From NCBI RefSeq assembly GCF_002305895.1, contig NZ_CP022203.1:4008501-4072500 (forward strand): DNA of 64,000 nt, written 5' to 3'. The notes beneath the pieces are model-generated. The model was not told the DNA's origin. It saw only the letters and a program-made list of their open reading frames with translations, and did not search any database. The stretch comes from Corallococcus macrosporus DSM 14697. Its GTDB lineage: Bacteria; Myxococcota; Myxococcia; Myxococcales; Myxococcaceae. Shown here in pieces: positions 46,274 to 55,893 of the stretch (positions within the stretch are counted from its first letter, which is position 1; every line of letters starts with the position of its first letter). Position numbers and translations under genes: made by a program.

Positions 46274-47628
46274 GGCTGGTCCGGCGGATGTGGCTGTGGG
46301 GCGCCGTGGTGCCCGTGGTGGCGGTGGCCGCCGCGCTGGGCGTGGCCGTCCAGGTGTGCCGCGTGGTGCTCGAACGCGCCATGGACGAGGCCCTCCTGTC
46401 TCAGGCCGCGGCGGAGAGCGTGAGCCTCTTCGACGCCCCGGACGGGCGCCCACACCTGCACGTGGAGCCGTCCCCGCTGGCGGGCGAGGTGCGCGCCTTC
46501 GTGCCCGCCACCCGGCTCTACGGGCCGGATGGGAGCCTGCTTGGCGTCTTCCCGCCCGAATCACCCACCGTCTCCGAGCGGGTGCTGCCCGAGGCCGGGC
46601 CCACGTCACGGCTGGAGACGCGCAGCGTCGGCACGGGCACGCGGCTGCGCGTGCTGACGGTGCAGGTGCGCTCGCCGGAGGGCGTGCCGCACGTGCTGCA
46701 ACTGGTGGGCTCCCTGGGGGCGGTGGACCAGGCGGTGGGCACCTTCACCTCGGTGGCCACGGTGCTGGCGTTGTTGCTGGGCGGCGTGCTGATTGGCATC
46801 CAGGGCTGGCAGGCGAAGGGGCTGGCGCGGCGGCTGCACGGCATCGCGGAGCAGGTGGCTCGCTCGCGCGACGGCGGTGTGATGGCGCCCGCGCCCGCGG
46901 ATGAGCCTCGGGACGAAATCATGGAGGTGCGTCAGGCGCTGACGGAGGCCGCGCTGCGGGTGCGCATGGCGCGCGAAGCGCAAGAGCGCCTCATCGCGCG
47001 TGCCGCGCACGAGCTGCGCACCCCCCTGGCGCTCATGCGCACCGGCCTGGACCTGGCGCTTCGGCGCGAGCGCGGCGCGGAGGAGCTGCGCACCGTGCTG
47101 GAGGAGAACCGGCGCGAGGTGGACCGGCTGGCCGGCGTGGCCGGTGCGCTGCTCGAGCTGTCGGCGGCGGGCGGCGCGCTCGACATGGCGCAGAGCGACG
47201 CGCGCGTCCTGCTGGAGGAGGCCGCCGCGGGGGCCCGGGCCGAGGCGGACCTTCGCGGCGTGGCGCTGCGCGTGGTGGGCCCCGACGAGGCCGCCTGCCG
47301 GATGGACGCGATGGCGGTGCGTCGCGCGGTGGACAATCTGCTGGCGAACGCCCTGCGCTACGCGCCCCACGGCTCCGAGGTGCGGCTGGAGCTGGCGCGA
47401 CGGGAGGCGCACTGGGAGGTCGCGGTGCAGGACGCGGGGCGGGGCATCCCCGAGGCGCACCGTGAAGACGTCTTCACGCCGTTCCACCGCCTGGAGAAGG
47501 ACGCGGGGGGCGTGGGCCTGGGGCTCAGCCTCGTGCGCGAGGTGGCTCGGGGGCACGGCGGAGACGCACGCGTGGTGGAGAGCCCGGGCCCTGGCGCGCG
47601 GGTGGTGCTGACCCTTCCTCGCCCCTGA
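46270..47628 (+). CDS. Metal-responsive sensor histidine kinase (CzcS/CusS type)
   Basis: A 452-residue membrane kinase. It has an N-terminal helix, a periplasmic sensor domain (about 35-155), a second helix (about 160-180) and a HAMP-like linker (GLARRLHGIAEQVARS). The H box is RAAHELRTPLALMRTG with His247, and the ATP site has DNLLANALRYAPHGSEV (N box), VQDAGRGIPEAHREDVF (G1), VGLGLSLVREVARGHGG (G2) and the closing GARVVLTLP. It overlaps the regulator gene by four bases. Confidence 0.92.
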   Translation: MRLVRRMWLWGAVVPVVAVAAALGVAVQVCRVVLERAMDEALLSQAAAESVSLFDAPDGRPHLHVEPSPLAGEVRAFVPATRLYGPDGSLLGVFPPESPTVSERVLPEAGPTSRLETRSVGTGTRLRVLTVQVRSPEGVPHVLQLVGSLGAVDQAVGTFTSVATVLALLLGGVLIGIQGWQAKGLARRLHGIAEQVARSRDGGVMAPAPADEPRDEIMEVRQALTEAALRVRMAREAQERLIARAAHELRTPLALMRTGLDLALRRERGAEELRTVLEENRREVDRLAGVAGALLELSAAGGALDMAQSDARVLLEEAAAGARAEADLRGVALRVVGPDEAACRMDAMAVRRAVDNLLANALRYAPHGSEVRLELARREAHWEVAVQDAGRGIPEAHREDVFTPFHRLEKDAGGVGLGLSLVREVARGHGGDARVVESPGPGARVVLTLPRP

Positions 47629-47726
47629 GTGCGGAGTGTCACGCCGCGTTCCCGCGTTGCTCCCGCCGCTGTCTCGGGTACAAATCCGCCGCGACTCGTC
47701 CCTTTCGACAACTCAGCGTGGTGCGC

Positions 47727-50279
47727 ATGGCCAGGGCTCGCGGTTCCAAGCAACATCCAGATTCGTCACGTCCCACCGAGCAGGGCTTCGTGGAGGTTCG
47801 AGGCGCTCGCCAGCACAACCTGAAGAACGTCGACGTCAGGCTGCCTCGTGACGCGTTCGTCGTGTTCACCGGCGTGTCCGGTTCCGGCAAGTCGTCGCTG
47901 GCCTTCGGCACGCTCTACGCCGAGGCGCAGCGGCGGTACTTCGAGTCTGTCGCGCCGTTCGCGCGGCGCCTCATCGACCAGGTGGGCGTCCCCGAGGTGG
48001 ACGCCATTGACGGGCTGCCTCCCGCCGTGGCGCTCCAGCAGCACCGGGGCGCGCCCACGACGCGCTCGTCCGTGGGCAGCGTGACGACGCTGGCGAACTC
48101 GCTGCGGCTGCTGTACTCGCGCGCGGGGAAGTATCCACGGGGGCAGCCGCAGCTGGATTCGGATGCGTTCTCGCCCAACACGCCCGCGGGGGCGTGCCCT
48201 ACGTGCCACGGGCTGGGCCGCGTCTACGAGGCCACCGAGCAGTCCATGGTGCCGGATGACTCACTGACCATCCGGGAGCGGGCGATCGCCGCCTGGCCTC
48301 TCTCGTGGCACGGCCAGAACCTGCGCGACATCCTGGTGTCGCTGGGCTACGACGTGGACCGCCCGTGGCGCGAGCTGCCCCAGAAGGACCGGGACTGGAT
48401 TCTCTTCACGGACGAGCAGCCCTCGGTGCCCGTGTACGCGGGCCTCACGCCGGCCGAGACGCAGCGGGCCCTCAAGCGGAAGGCGGCGCCCAGCTACATG
48501 GGCACCTTCACCAGCGCCCGGCGCTACGTCCTTCATACCTTCGCCACCACGCAGAGCGCGCTGCTGAAGAAGCGCGCGTCGCAGTACATGGTGAGCGGCG
48601 ACTGCTCCGAATGCCACGGCAAGCGGCTGCGCCGCGAGTCCCTGTCCGTCACCTTCGCGGGGCTCGACATCGGCGAGCTGTCCCGGCTGCCGCTCGGCGA
48701 ACTCACGGACCTGCTCTCACCGGTGGCGGATGGGACGGCCAAGGACGTGGCCGCGTTGACCCGCGAGCACCCGGAGAAGGCGCTGGTGGCGCAGCGCATC
48801 GCGCAGGACGTGCTGGCGCGCATCGGCGTGCTGACGGAGCTGGGGCTGGGCTACCTCGCGCTGGAGCGGCCCACGCCCACGCTGTCGCCCGGTGAGCTCC
48901 AGCGGCTGCGGCTCGCCACGCAGGTGCGCTCCAACCTGTTCGGCGTGGTGTACGTGCTCGACGAGCCTTCCGCCGGGCTCCACCCCGCGGACACCGCGGC
49001 GCTGCTGCGGGCGCTGGACCAGCTCAAGGGCTCCGGCAACTCCCTGTTCGTGGTGGAGCACGAGGTGGACGTCATCCGTCACGCCGACTGGATTGTCGAC
49101 GTGGGGCCCGAGGCGGGCGAGCACGGCGGACGGATTCTCTACAGCGGTCCGCTCGAAGGGCTGAAGGGTGTGAAGGCGTCCAGGACGCGGCGCTTTCTCT
49201 TCGACGAAGAGAAGCCCTCGCGCGGCGAGCGGCGCTCACCCAAGGGGTGGCTGCGCCTGAAGGGCGTGTCACGCAACAACCTGAAGGACCTGGACGTGGA
49301 CTTCCCGCTGGGCGTGCTCACCACGGTGACGGGCGTGTCGGGCTCCGGCAAGTCGAGCCTGGTGAGCCAGGTCCTGGTGGAGCTGGTGGCGGGCCACCTG
49401 GGCCATGTGATGCCCGAGGACGAGGACGAAGGGGAGGCGCTGGAGCGCGCCGTCGTGCGCACCACCGGCGGCCGGATTGACTCCGGCATGGAGGGCATCA
49501 AGCGCCTGGTCCAGGTGGACCAGAAGCCCATTGGGCGCACGCCACGCTCCAACCTGGCGACGTACACGGGGCTGTTCGACAACGTCCGCAAGCTCTTCGC
49601 CGCCACGCCCGCCGCCAAGGCCCGCCGCTACGACGTGGGCCGCTTCTCCTTCAATGTGGCCAAGGGCCGCTGCGAGCGGTGTGAGGGGGAGGGCTTCGTG
49701 AGCGTGGAGCTGCTCTTCATGCCCAGCGTCTACGCGCCGTGCCCCTCCTGCCAGGGCGCCCGCTACAACGCGAAGACGCTGGAGGTGCGGTACCAGGGGA
49801 AGAACATCGCCGAGGTGCTGGGCATGACGGTGGACGCGGCCCATGACTTCTTCAGCGAAGAGCCCCTGGTGCAGCGCCCCCTCGCCGTCCTGCGGGAGGT
49901 GGGCCTGGGCTACCTGCGGTTGGGGCAGCCCGCCACCGAGCTGTCCGGCGGCGAGGCCCAGCGCATCAAGCTGGCCACGGAGCTTCAGCGCGCCCAGCGG
50001 GGCAGCTCCCTGTACGTGCTGGACGAGCCCACCACCGGCCTGCACCCCTCCGACGTGGACAATCTGATGACGCAGTTGGAGGGCCTGGTGGCCTCCGGCA
50101 ACACCGTCATCCTCATTGAACACGACATCCGCGTGGTGGCCGCCAGCGATTGGGTCATCGACATGGGGCCGGGGGCTGGCGACAAGGGAGGGCGGGTCGT
50201 GGTGGCGGGTCCACCGGAAGTGGTGGTGGACGTGCCCTCCAGCGAGACCGCGCCCTACCTGAAAGCGGCCCTGGGCTGA
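47727..50279 (+). CDS. UvrA2-type excinuclease ATPase (drug-resistance class)
   Basis: An 850-residue UvrA homologue with two ABC ATPase halves. Walker A motifs GVSGSGKSS occur near residues 48 and 534. The first signature is [13 protein letters not shown] (degenerate), the second [13 protein letters not shown] (normal). Zinc-finger cysteines are seen at CPTCHGLGR with [10 protein letters not shown] and at CERCEGEGF with [10 protein letters not shown]. It is shorter than canonical UvrA (about 940) and lacks most of the UvrB-binding region, as in UvrA2/DrrC proteins that protect antibiotic producers from DNA-binding drugs. The ATG at 47727 is chosen over GTG 47718. No uvrB or uvrC is nearby. 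Confidence 0.9.
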   Translation: MARARGSKQHPDSSRPTEQGFVEVRGARQHNLKNVDVRLPRDAFVVFTGVSGSGKSSLAFGTLYAEAQRRYFESVAPFARRLIDQVGVPEVDAIDGLPPAVALQQHRGAPTTRSSVGSVTTLANSLRLLYSRAGKYPRGQPQLDSDAFSPNTPAGACPTCHGLGRVYEATEQSMVPDDSLTIRERAIAAWPLSWHGQNLRDILVSLGYDVDRPWRELPQKDRDWILFTDEQPSVPVYAGLTPAETQRALKRKAAPSYMGTFTSARRYVLHTFATTQSALLKKRASQYMVSGDCSECHGKRLRRESLSVTFAGLDIGELSRLPLGELTDLLSPVADGTAKDVAALTREHPEKALVAQRIAQDVLARIGVLTELGLGYLALERPTPTLSPGELQRLRLATQVRSNLFGVVYVLDEPSAGLHPADTAALLRALDQLKGSGNSLFVVEHEVDVIRHADWIVDVGPEAGEHGGRILYSGPLEGLKGVKASRTRRFLFDEEKPSRGERRSPKGWLRLKGVSRNNLKDLDVDFPLGVLTTVTGVSGSGKSSLVSQVLVELVAGHLGHVMPEDEDEGEALERAVVRTTGGRIDSGMEGIKRLVQVDQKPIGRTPRSNLATYTGLFDNVRKLFAATPAAKARRYDVGRFSFNVAKGRCERCEGEGFVSVELLFMPSVYAPCPSCQGARYNAKTLEVRYQGKNIAEVLGMTVDAAHDFFSEEPLVQRPLAVLREVGLGYLRLGQPATELSGGEAQRIKLATELQRAQRGSSLYVLDEPTTGLHPSDVDNLMTQLEGLVASGNTVILIEHDIRVVAASDWVIDMGPGAGDKGGRVVVAGPPEVVVDVPSSETAPYLKAALG

Positions 50280-50298
50280 GCCGCTCCCGGCTCCAGGA

Positions 50299-50341
50299 GC
50301 CTCCGAGCCGTGGCCTCCAGGGGGCCGCCGGGCTCGGAGGC
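50299..50341. terminator. Bidirectional terminator candidate between convergent genes
   Basis: GCCTCCGAGCC at 50299-50309 pairs perfectly with GGCTCGGAGGC at 50331-50341. It lies between the convergent UvrA2 and chemoreceptor genes, 20 bases past the UvrA2 stop. There is no T-run, as is common in high-GC genomes. Confidence 0.45.
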
Positions 50342-50354
50342 GGGGCGCGTGGAC

Positions 50355-52454
50355 TCAGCGCGCCTGGGCCTGCGTGGACGGCACGGAGAGGCCCTCCGCC
50401 TTGAGCGTCTGGCTGGCCATGCCGGACATGCTCTCCGCGAGCGACTGCACGGAGCGGGTGGCTTCCTGCGTCTCCTGCACCGTCTTGAGCGTGCGCTGCA
50501 TCTGCCCGGACAGCTCCTGGATGGCCTGCGCCATCTGGTGGGTGCCCGCGTCCTGCGCGCTGACGGCGGCGGTGATCTGCCGCACGCTGGAGCTGGTGTC
50601 GCCGATGATGTCGGCGAGCTGCTGGAACTGCGCGCTGGAGGTCCGCACGGCGTCCAGGCTCAGCCGCACGCGCTCATCGCCCTTCTCGCTGGAGCGGGCG
50701 GCCTCGCGCATGCTGTTGCTGACGCCGTCGAGCACCTCGCGGATGCGGTGGGTGGCCTGGATGGACTGGTCCGCCAGGCCGCGCATCTCCCGGGCCACCA
50801 CGCCGAAGCCGCGGCCACTCTCGCCGCTGCGGGCCGCCTCGATGGCGGCGTTGATGGCCAGCATGTTGGACTGGTCCGCCAGGTCCTTCACTGAGTCCAC
50901 GATGCCGGAGACCTCGCGCGTGCGCTCGTCGAGCGCGAAGATGCGGCGGGCCATGTCGGAGACCTCGGTGCGGATGGCCGCCAGGTCCGCCAGCGTGCGC
51001 TCCAGGGCGGCCGTGCCCTCGCGGCCCACCTGTTCGGCGCTCTCCGCCGAGGCCGCCAGCGCGCTGGCCTTCTCCGCCGTCATCTGCGAGCTGCGGCGGA
51101 TCTCCTTCACCGTCTGCTCCGCCTCCTGGAGCGCCACGGCCTGACGGCTGACGCCCTCGGTCTGCTCGTCGCTGGACGAGCGGAGCTGCTGCACCACCGT
51201 GGCCAGCTCGCCGGCGCCGTTGCCCATGCGCTCGGCCAGGTTGCGGACCTCCTGCGCGCGCGCCTCCAGTTGGTGCGTGTGCGCCTCCAGCGTGCGCACC
51301 ACCATGATGGAGCGGCGGGTGACGATGCCCAGCAGCGACAGCGTCAGCGCGACGTAGCCCCAGTGCGTGACGTTGCCCAGCGACCAGCCCACCAGGCCGA
51401 TGACGGGGAGGATGGTGAGGACGATGGAGAGCACCAGGCCGGCGAAGCCGCCCACGAAGAGGCGCGCGTCCGGGTTGCCCAGCCACGCCTGGGTGAGGGC
51501 CACTGACAGCACCACCAGCAGCACCACCATGGCCATGGGCAGGAAGGGCACCAGGATGCGCTGGCCAATGCCCAGGTCCAGCAGCGTCGCCAGGGCGAAG
51601 AGGCCGCACAGGGGCGAGAACACCATGGCCGCCTTCTGGAACCAGCCGCGCCGGTTGTCGAGCAGCGCGTCCGAGACGAACTCCATCAGGCCGGCGACGA
51701 GCAGGAAGATGCCCACCGTGGTGCCCAGGGTCGCGGCGGAGGAGGAGCCCCACAGCGCCGTGGGCATGCCGCTCAGGCCCAGGAGGATGGCTCCACCGCT
51801 GGCCGCGGAGACCGCCAGGCCCGCCAGCATCCGGCGCCGCCAGTGCAGCAGGAACGCGCCACCGGAGCCGAGCGCCACCGCCATCAGCAGGCAGCAGATG
51901 ACGAAGGCCGCCTGGCCCTGCCGCGTCACGTAGACGAGCAGGTCATAGCGCGAGCCCACCTGCGCGGCCTGGGCCACGCCGATGTTCGGATTGCTGGACT
52001 GGATGCGCAGCAGCACCCGCTTGCCCTGCAGCTCCCGCGGCAGCGTCACCAGGTGCCAGGAGAGGTTCTCACCAATCTCGTAGCTGTCCGGGCGGATCTT
52101 CCCGCTCGTGTAGATGTGCCTGCCGTCCGCGTACACCTCCATGGCGTGGGTGACCTCGCCCAGGTACAGCGCGGGGTCCGTCCAGCCGCCATCGGGGATG
52201 GGGATGCTGAGCCAGAGGAACTTCTGGTCGCCACGGCCCTCCGGCGCGGTGAGCGCGGCCGTGGGTTTCCAGTCCTTCGAATCCCCCGTCTCCTTCGCCC
52301 ACAGGGGCGTCCCATCCGCGCCCACGGGGGAATCACCCCAGCGGAAGCGCCACCCGTCGAGCACATTCACGGGGGGACCGGCCTCGGCGGCGTGGGCCGC
52401 GGAGGTCATCACAAACATCAGCAAGAGGGCGGAGCAGAAGCGGAAGCCAGCCAT
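50355..52454 (-). CDS. Methyl-accepting chemotaxis protein with 7TMR-DISM-type input
   Basis: A 699-residue chemoreceptor. It has a signal peptide (1-22) and a periplasmic beta-rich domain (about 25-190: FLWLSIPIPDGGWTDPALYL, MEVYADGRHIYTSGKI). About seven hydrophobic helices follow (200-400), then a coiled-coil and the MCP signalling domain. The hairpin tip reads VDSVKDLADQSNMLAINAAIEAARSGESGRGFGVVA, recognisable as VKDLADQSNMLAINAAIEAA and RGFGVVAREM. The input resembles the 7TMR-DISM module normally fused to kinases or cyclases; its fusion to an MCP domain is uncommon. It probably senses an extracellular small molecule or sugar and feeds one of the several Che pathways of myxobacteria. Confidence 0.9.
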   Translation of the reverse strand: MAGFRFCSALLLMFVMTSAAHAAEAGPPVNVLDGWRFRWGDSPVGADGTPLWAKETGDSKDWKPTAALTAPEGRGDQKFLWLSIPIPDGGWTDPALYLGEVTHAMEVYADGRHIYTSGKIRPDSYEIGENLSWHLVTLPRELQGKRVLLRIQSSNPNIGVAQAAQVGSRYDLLVYVTRQGQAAFVICCLLMAVALGSGGAFLLHWRRRMLAGLAVSAASGGAILLGLSGMPTALWGSSSAATLGTTVGIFLLVAGLMEFVSDALLDNRRGWFQKAAMVFSPLCGLFALATLLDLGIGQRILVPFLPMAMVVLLVVLSVALTQAWLGNPDARLFVGGFAGLVLSIVLTILPVIGLVGWSLGNVTHWGYVALTLSLLGIVTRRSIMVVRTLEAHTHQLEARAQEVRNLAERMGNGAGELATVVQQLRSSSDEQTEGVSRQAVALQEAEQTVKEIRRSSQMTAEKASALAASAESAEQVGREGTAALERTLADLAAIRTEVSDMARRIFALDERTREVSGIVDSVKDLADQSNMLAINAAIEAARSGESGRGFGVVAREMRGLADQSIQATHRIREVLDGVSNSMREAARSSEKGDERVRLSLDAVRTSSAQFQQLADIIGDTSSSVRQITAAVSAQDAGTHQMAQAIQELSGQMQRTLKTVQETQEATRSVQSLAESMSGMASQTLKAEGLSVPSTQAQAR

Positions 52455-52803
52455 GGAGTGCGTATGGTCATCCGCTCAGGGGCCGGATGTAAATGGGTCT
52501 TCCCTACCTCTCCCGAGAATCGATTGGCGTTGCTTGGAATTGACGTCCCGAGAGGGCACGAGAGGCATGGAATGCCATGAATTTTCCGCTTCCGTCGAAT
52601 TCGGAGGCGGTTGGCAGGTCGTGGGGAGGGCGGCCGACTGGCCGGGTTGGTCCCGGAAAGGCCGGTTATGCCGCGTGTCGGATCACCGTTCGCTCGGGTT
52701 TGAACGCCGACCCGGTGCGTCATGTTGAGTCCGGGGCGGGCTTGAGCGGTGCGCGGGGCCCTCGCTCTTCCCTTGGGGTGGGCCCAGCGGCGACACTGGG
52801 CCC
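52455..52803. other. Divergent intergenic region
   Basis: These 349 bases lie between the chemoreceptor and acyltransferase genes. I see no coding frame. A small palindromic GGCAT-GGA-ATGCC sits near 52563, and the TGGGCCCA pair described separately lies at the far end. Confidence 0.55.
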
Positions 52804-52804
52804 A
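52779..52804 (+). promoter_or_regulatory. Paired TGGGCCCA boxes covering the start codon
   Basis: The palindromic octamer TGGGCCCA occurs at 52779-52786 and again at 52797-52804, where its last A is the A of the start codon. In RNA the copies can pair (8 bp, 10-base loop) and would tie up the start. There is no ribosome binding site between them. Confidence 0.5.
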
Positions 52805-53667
52805 TGGCGCACCTGGAGTTGATCCCCAAGCGGGACCTGTCGAGCTTTCGCAAGCTTGCGATTGGAAGTTGGAAGACGGCGTATGACCCCACCGTCTACG
52901 GCACGCTGACCGTCCGCATGGACAAGGCGATGGCGTACATCGAGGCGTTCCGTCAGCGCACGGGCGTGCGGCTCACGGTGACGCACCTGGTGGCCAAGGC
53001 GATGGGCGAGGCGCTGCGCCGCTGCCCGGACGCCAACGCCATCCTCCGCTTCAACCGCATCTACCTGCGTCAGCGGGTGACGCTGTCCACGCTCGTGGTC
53101 CAGACGGATGGCGGCAAGGTGGACCTCACGTCGGCGCGCATCGAGGACGCGGACAAGAAGAACCTGAGGGACATCGCCAACGACCTGGAGGAGGCGGTGC
53201 GCCGCGTGCGCGAGCGCCGCGACGTGGCCCTGGAGAAGGGCAAGGGGACCATCCAGAAGATTCCCTACCTCTTCCTCAACACCTTCACCTGGCTGCTGTC
53301 CTTCTTCATGTACACGCTGAACCTGGACATGAGCCGGTTCGGCATGCCGAAGGACGCCTTCGGGTCCGCCATCATCACCAACGTGGGCTCGCTGGGGCTG
53401 GACACGGCCTACGTCCCGCTGGCGCCGTACACGCGCGTGCCCATCTTCGTCGCGCCCGGCGCGGTGAAGGAGGTCCCCGTGGTGGAGGACGGCAAGGTGG
53501 TGCCGGGCAAGGTGATGAACATCAACGCCACGTTCGACCACCGCTTCATCGACGGGTTCCACGCGGGCGTGCTCGCCAACACCCTGCGGGAGATGCTGGA
53601 GAACCCGTTCGAGAACTTCGACGCGCTCCCGGAGACGGACGCGGCGCCTGTCTCCGCCGTGGGGTAG
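52804..53667 (+). CDS. Stand-alone E2-type acyltransferase catalytic domain
   Basis: A 287-residue protein equal to the catalytic core of 2-oxoacid dehydrogenase E2 components. It has RKLAIGSWKTAYDPTVYGTL at the start, VTHLVAKAMGEALRRCPDAN, TLSTLVVQTDGG and the active-site motif FDHRFIDGFHA (His and Asp as in HxxxDG). The lipoyl and E1/E3-binding domains of true E2 proteins are absent. A hydrophobic stretch (YLFLNTFTWLLSFFMYTLN, about 155-173) is unusual for the fold and suggests membrane association. It may transfer acyl groups from CoA to an unknown acceptor. Confidence 0.85.
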   Translation: MAHLELIPKRDLSSFRKLAIGSWKTAYDPTVYGTLTVRMDKAMAYIEAFRQRTGVRLTVTHLVAKAMGEALRRCPDANAILRFNRIYLRQRVTLSTLVVQTDGGKVDLTSARIEDADKKNLRDIANDLEEAVRRVRERRDVALEKGKGTIQKIPYLFLNTFTWLLSFFMYTLNLDMSRFGMPKDAFGSAIITNVGSLGLDTAYVPLAPYTRVPIFVAPGAVKEVPVVEDGKVVPGKVMNINATFDHRFIDGFHAGVLANTLREMLENPFENFDALPETDAAPVSAVG

Positions 53668-53832
53668 GGGGGCCGCTCCACCGGGGCTGATCCGGGCATT
53701 CACGGCATTCCGGCCGGGTGGTGGGTCCAGTGTCGGACAACAGTGGAAATTTGCGCCAGGCGCACGCAACCTGGCCCTCTCCCGTCCGATATTGGCTGAG
53801 ACCCCACACCTCGCACGAACAACGGCCGAGCC

Positions 53833-55893
53833 ATGCCCTCCCGGATCAACCCACCGAGCCGTCCCGCCACCTCCAAGGCCTCCTCCCCCCAGCGCGCCGC
53901 GGATCCGCGCGCCAAGGAGACCTCGGCGCCCAACACCGCGGCCCCCCGGCGCGGCCCGGTGAAGGACTTCTTCGACGACGCCCGCCAGACGCGCAACGCG
54001 GAGTCCCAGCGGCACACCGCCGCGTTGGCGGGAAGCCGCGGGACGGGCGCGCAGGCGCAGGCGCGCACCCACGGCAGCCTGCTGCCGGAGCCCCTGCGCT
54101 CGAGCGCGGCGGCGGTGCCCACGCAGCCCTCCAGCCGCCCCGGCATGGGCGCCATCCCCTACGACGGCGGCACCACGTTCCGCGTGTGGGCGCCCAACGC
54201 GCAGCGCCTGCAGGTGGCCGGAGACTTCAGCAACTGGCAGGCGGTGGAGCTGCAGCGCGAGCCCAGCGGCAACTTCTCGCTGGACGTGCCCGGCGCCAAG
54301 GCGGGGGACCAGTACCAGTTCGTCATCCAGGGCAAGCACGGCGACTGGCGCTGGAAGGGTGACCCGCGCGCGCAGGACGTCACCAACTCCACCGGCAACT
54401 CCATCATCGTCGACCACAAGTCGTACCCGTGGAAGCACGACCACGACTTCCGGATGCCGCCCTGGAACGAGGCGGTCATCTACGAGATGCACGTGGGCAC
54501 CTTCAACGACGAGCCCGGCTGGGGCCCCGGCAACTGGGAGAGCGCCATCCACAAGCTGGACCACCTGAAGGACCTGGGCATCAACGTCATCAAGATGATG
54601 CCCACGGCCGAGTTCGCGGCCGACTTCAGTTGGGGCTACAACCCCGCGTTCCCCTTCGCGCCGGAGAGCGCCTACGGCACGCCGGACGACTTGAAGCGCT
54701 TCGTCGACGAGGCCCACAAGCGTGGCATCGGCGTGGTGATGGACGTTGTCTACAACCACCTGGGCCCCAGCGACCTGCCGCACTGGGACTTCGACGGCGA
54801 GACGTACGGCAAGGGCGGCAGCTACTTCTACACGGACTGGCGCGCCAAGACGCCGTGGGGCGACACCCGGCCGGACTACGGCCGCCACGAGGTCCGCGAC
54901 TACCTGCGCGACAACGCCATGATGTGGCTGCGCGAGTACCACATGGACGGGCTGCGCGTGGACGCCACCAAGGAGATCCGGATGGCGAGCGGCGTGGACA
55001 ACCCGGAAGGGTGGCAGCTCCTGCGCGACATCAACGACGCCGTCAACCGCGAGTTCCCGCAGAAGATCGTCATCGCCGAGGACCTGGGCGGCGACGGGGC
55101 CCTCACGCACCAGGATGGCGCGAACTTCGACAGCCAGTGGGACGCCCACTTCGTCCACCCGATGCGTGAGGCGCTGACGGCGTTCTCCGACAGCGACCGG
55201 GACATGAACGCCGTCGCGGACGCCATCCGCTTCAAGTACAACGGCAGCGCCCTCCAGCGCGTCATCTACACGGAGAGCCACGACGAGGTGGCCAACGGCA
55301 AGCAGCGCCTGCCCAGCGAGGTGGGCGGCTGGGACGCGGGGGGCTACCACGCCAAGAAGCGCTCCATCATCGGCGCGGCCCTCACCATGACGAGCCCCGG
55401 CATCCCGATGATCTTCCAGGGCCAGGAGTTCCTGGAGGACGGCCACTTCCAGGACGCGGATCCGCTCGACTGGAAGAAGAAGGAGACCTACGCCGGCATC
55501 AACCAGGCGTACACGGACCTCATCAAGCTGCGCCGCAACTGGAACGACAACACCGCCGGCCTGCGCGGCGAGAACGTCAATGTCCACCACGTGAACAACA
55601 ACGACAAGGTCGTGGCCTTCCACCGCTGGGACAAGGGCGGCGCGGGGGACGACACCATCGTCGTGGTGAACATGGGCGGCAAGCACCTGTCCAACTACGA
55701 CCTGGGCCTGCCGGCCGATGGCACCTGGAAGGTGCGCTTCAACAGCGACTGGCAGGGTTATTCCGGTGACTTCGGCAACGCCCAGAGCTTCGACGTGGGC
55801 GGCCGGTGGAATGGCAAGGACGGGATGCCGGCCAGCGGCACGCTGAATAACCTGGGGCCCTATAGCGTGCTCATCCTCTCCAAGGACAAGTGA
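53833..55893 (+). CDS. GH13 alpha-glucan-acting enzyme with CBM48 (branching-enzyme-like)
   Basis: A 686-residue alpha-amylase superfamily protein. The first 105 residues are Ala/Pro/Arg-rich and disordered. A CBM48-type domain follows (FRVWAPNAQRLQVAGDFSNW, about 115-190). The GH13 barrel has VVMDVVYNHLG, DGLRVDATKEIRMA (nucleophile Asp377), VIAEDLGGDG (acid/base Glu416) and YTESHDEVANGK (Asp484), and a C-terminal beta domain ends the protein. The order matches glycogen branching enzymes and maltooligosyltrehalose trehalohydrolases; EDLGG rather than EES is unusual. No signal peptide is seen. The GFA gene overlaps its stop codon. Confidence 0.85.
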   Translation: MPSRINPPSRPATSKASSPQRAADPRAKETSAPNTAAPRRGPVKDFFDDARQTRNAESQRHTAALAGSRGTGAQAQARTHGSLLPEPLRSSAAAVPTQPSSRPGMGAIPYDGGTTFRVWAPNAQRLQVAGDFSNWQAVELQREPSGNFSLDVPGAKAGDQYQFVIQGKHGDWRWKGDPRAQDVTNSTGNSIIVDHKSYPWKHDHDFRMPPWNEAVIYEMHVGTFNDEPGWGPGNWESAIHKLDHLKDLGINVIKMMPTAEFAADFSWGYNPAFPFAPESAYGTPDDLKRFVDEAHKRGIGVVMDVVYNHLGPSDLPHWDFDGETYGKGGSYFYTDWRAKTPWGDTRPDYGRHEVRDYLRDNAMMWLREYHMDGLRVDATKEIRMASGVDNPEGWQLLRDINDAVNREFPQKIVIAEDLGGDGALTHQDGANFDSQWDAHFVHPMREALTAFSDSDRDMNAVADAIRFKYNGSALQRVIYTESHDEVANGKQRLPSEVGGWDAGGYHAKKRSIIGAALTMTSPGIPMIFQGQEFLEDGHFQDADPLDWKKKETYAGINQAYTDLIKLRRNWNDNTAGLRGENVNVHHVNNNDKVVAFHRWDKGGAGDDTIVVVNMGGKHLSNYDLGLPADGTWKVRFNSDWQGYSGDFGNAQSFDVGGRWNGKDGMPASGTLNNLGPYSVLILSKDK

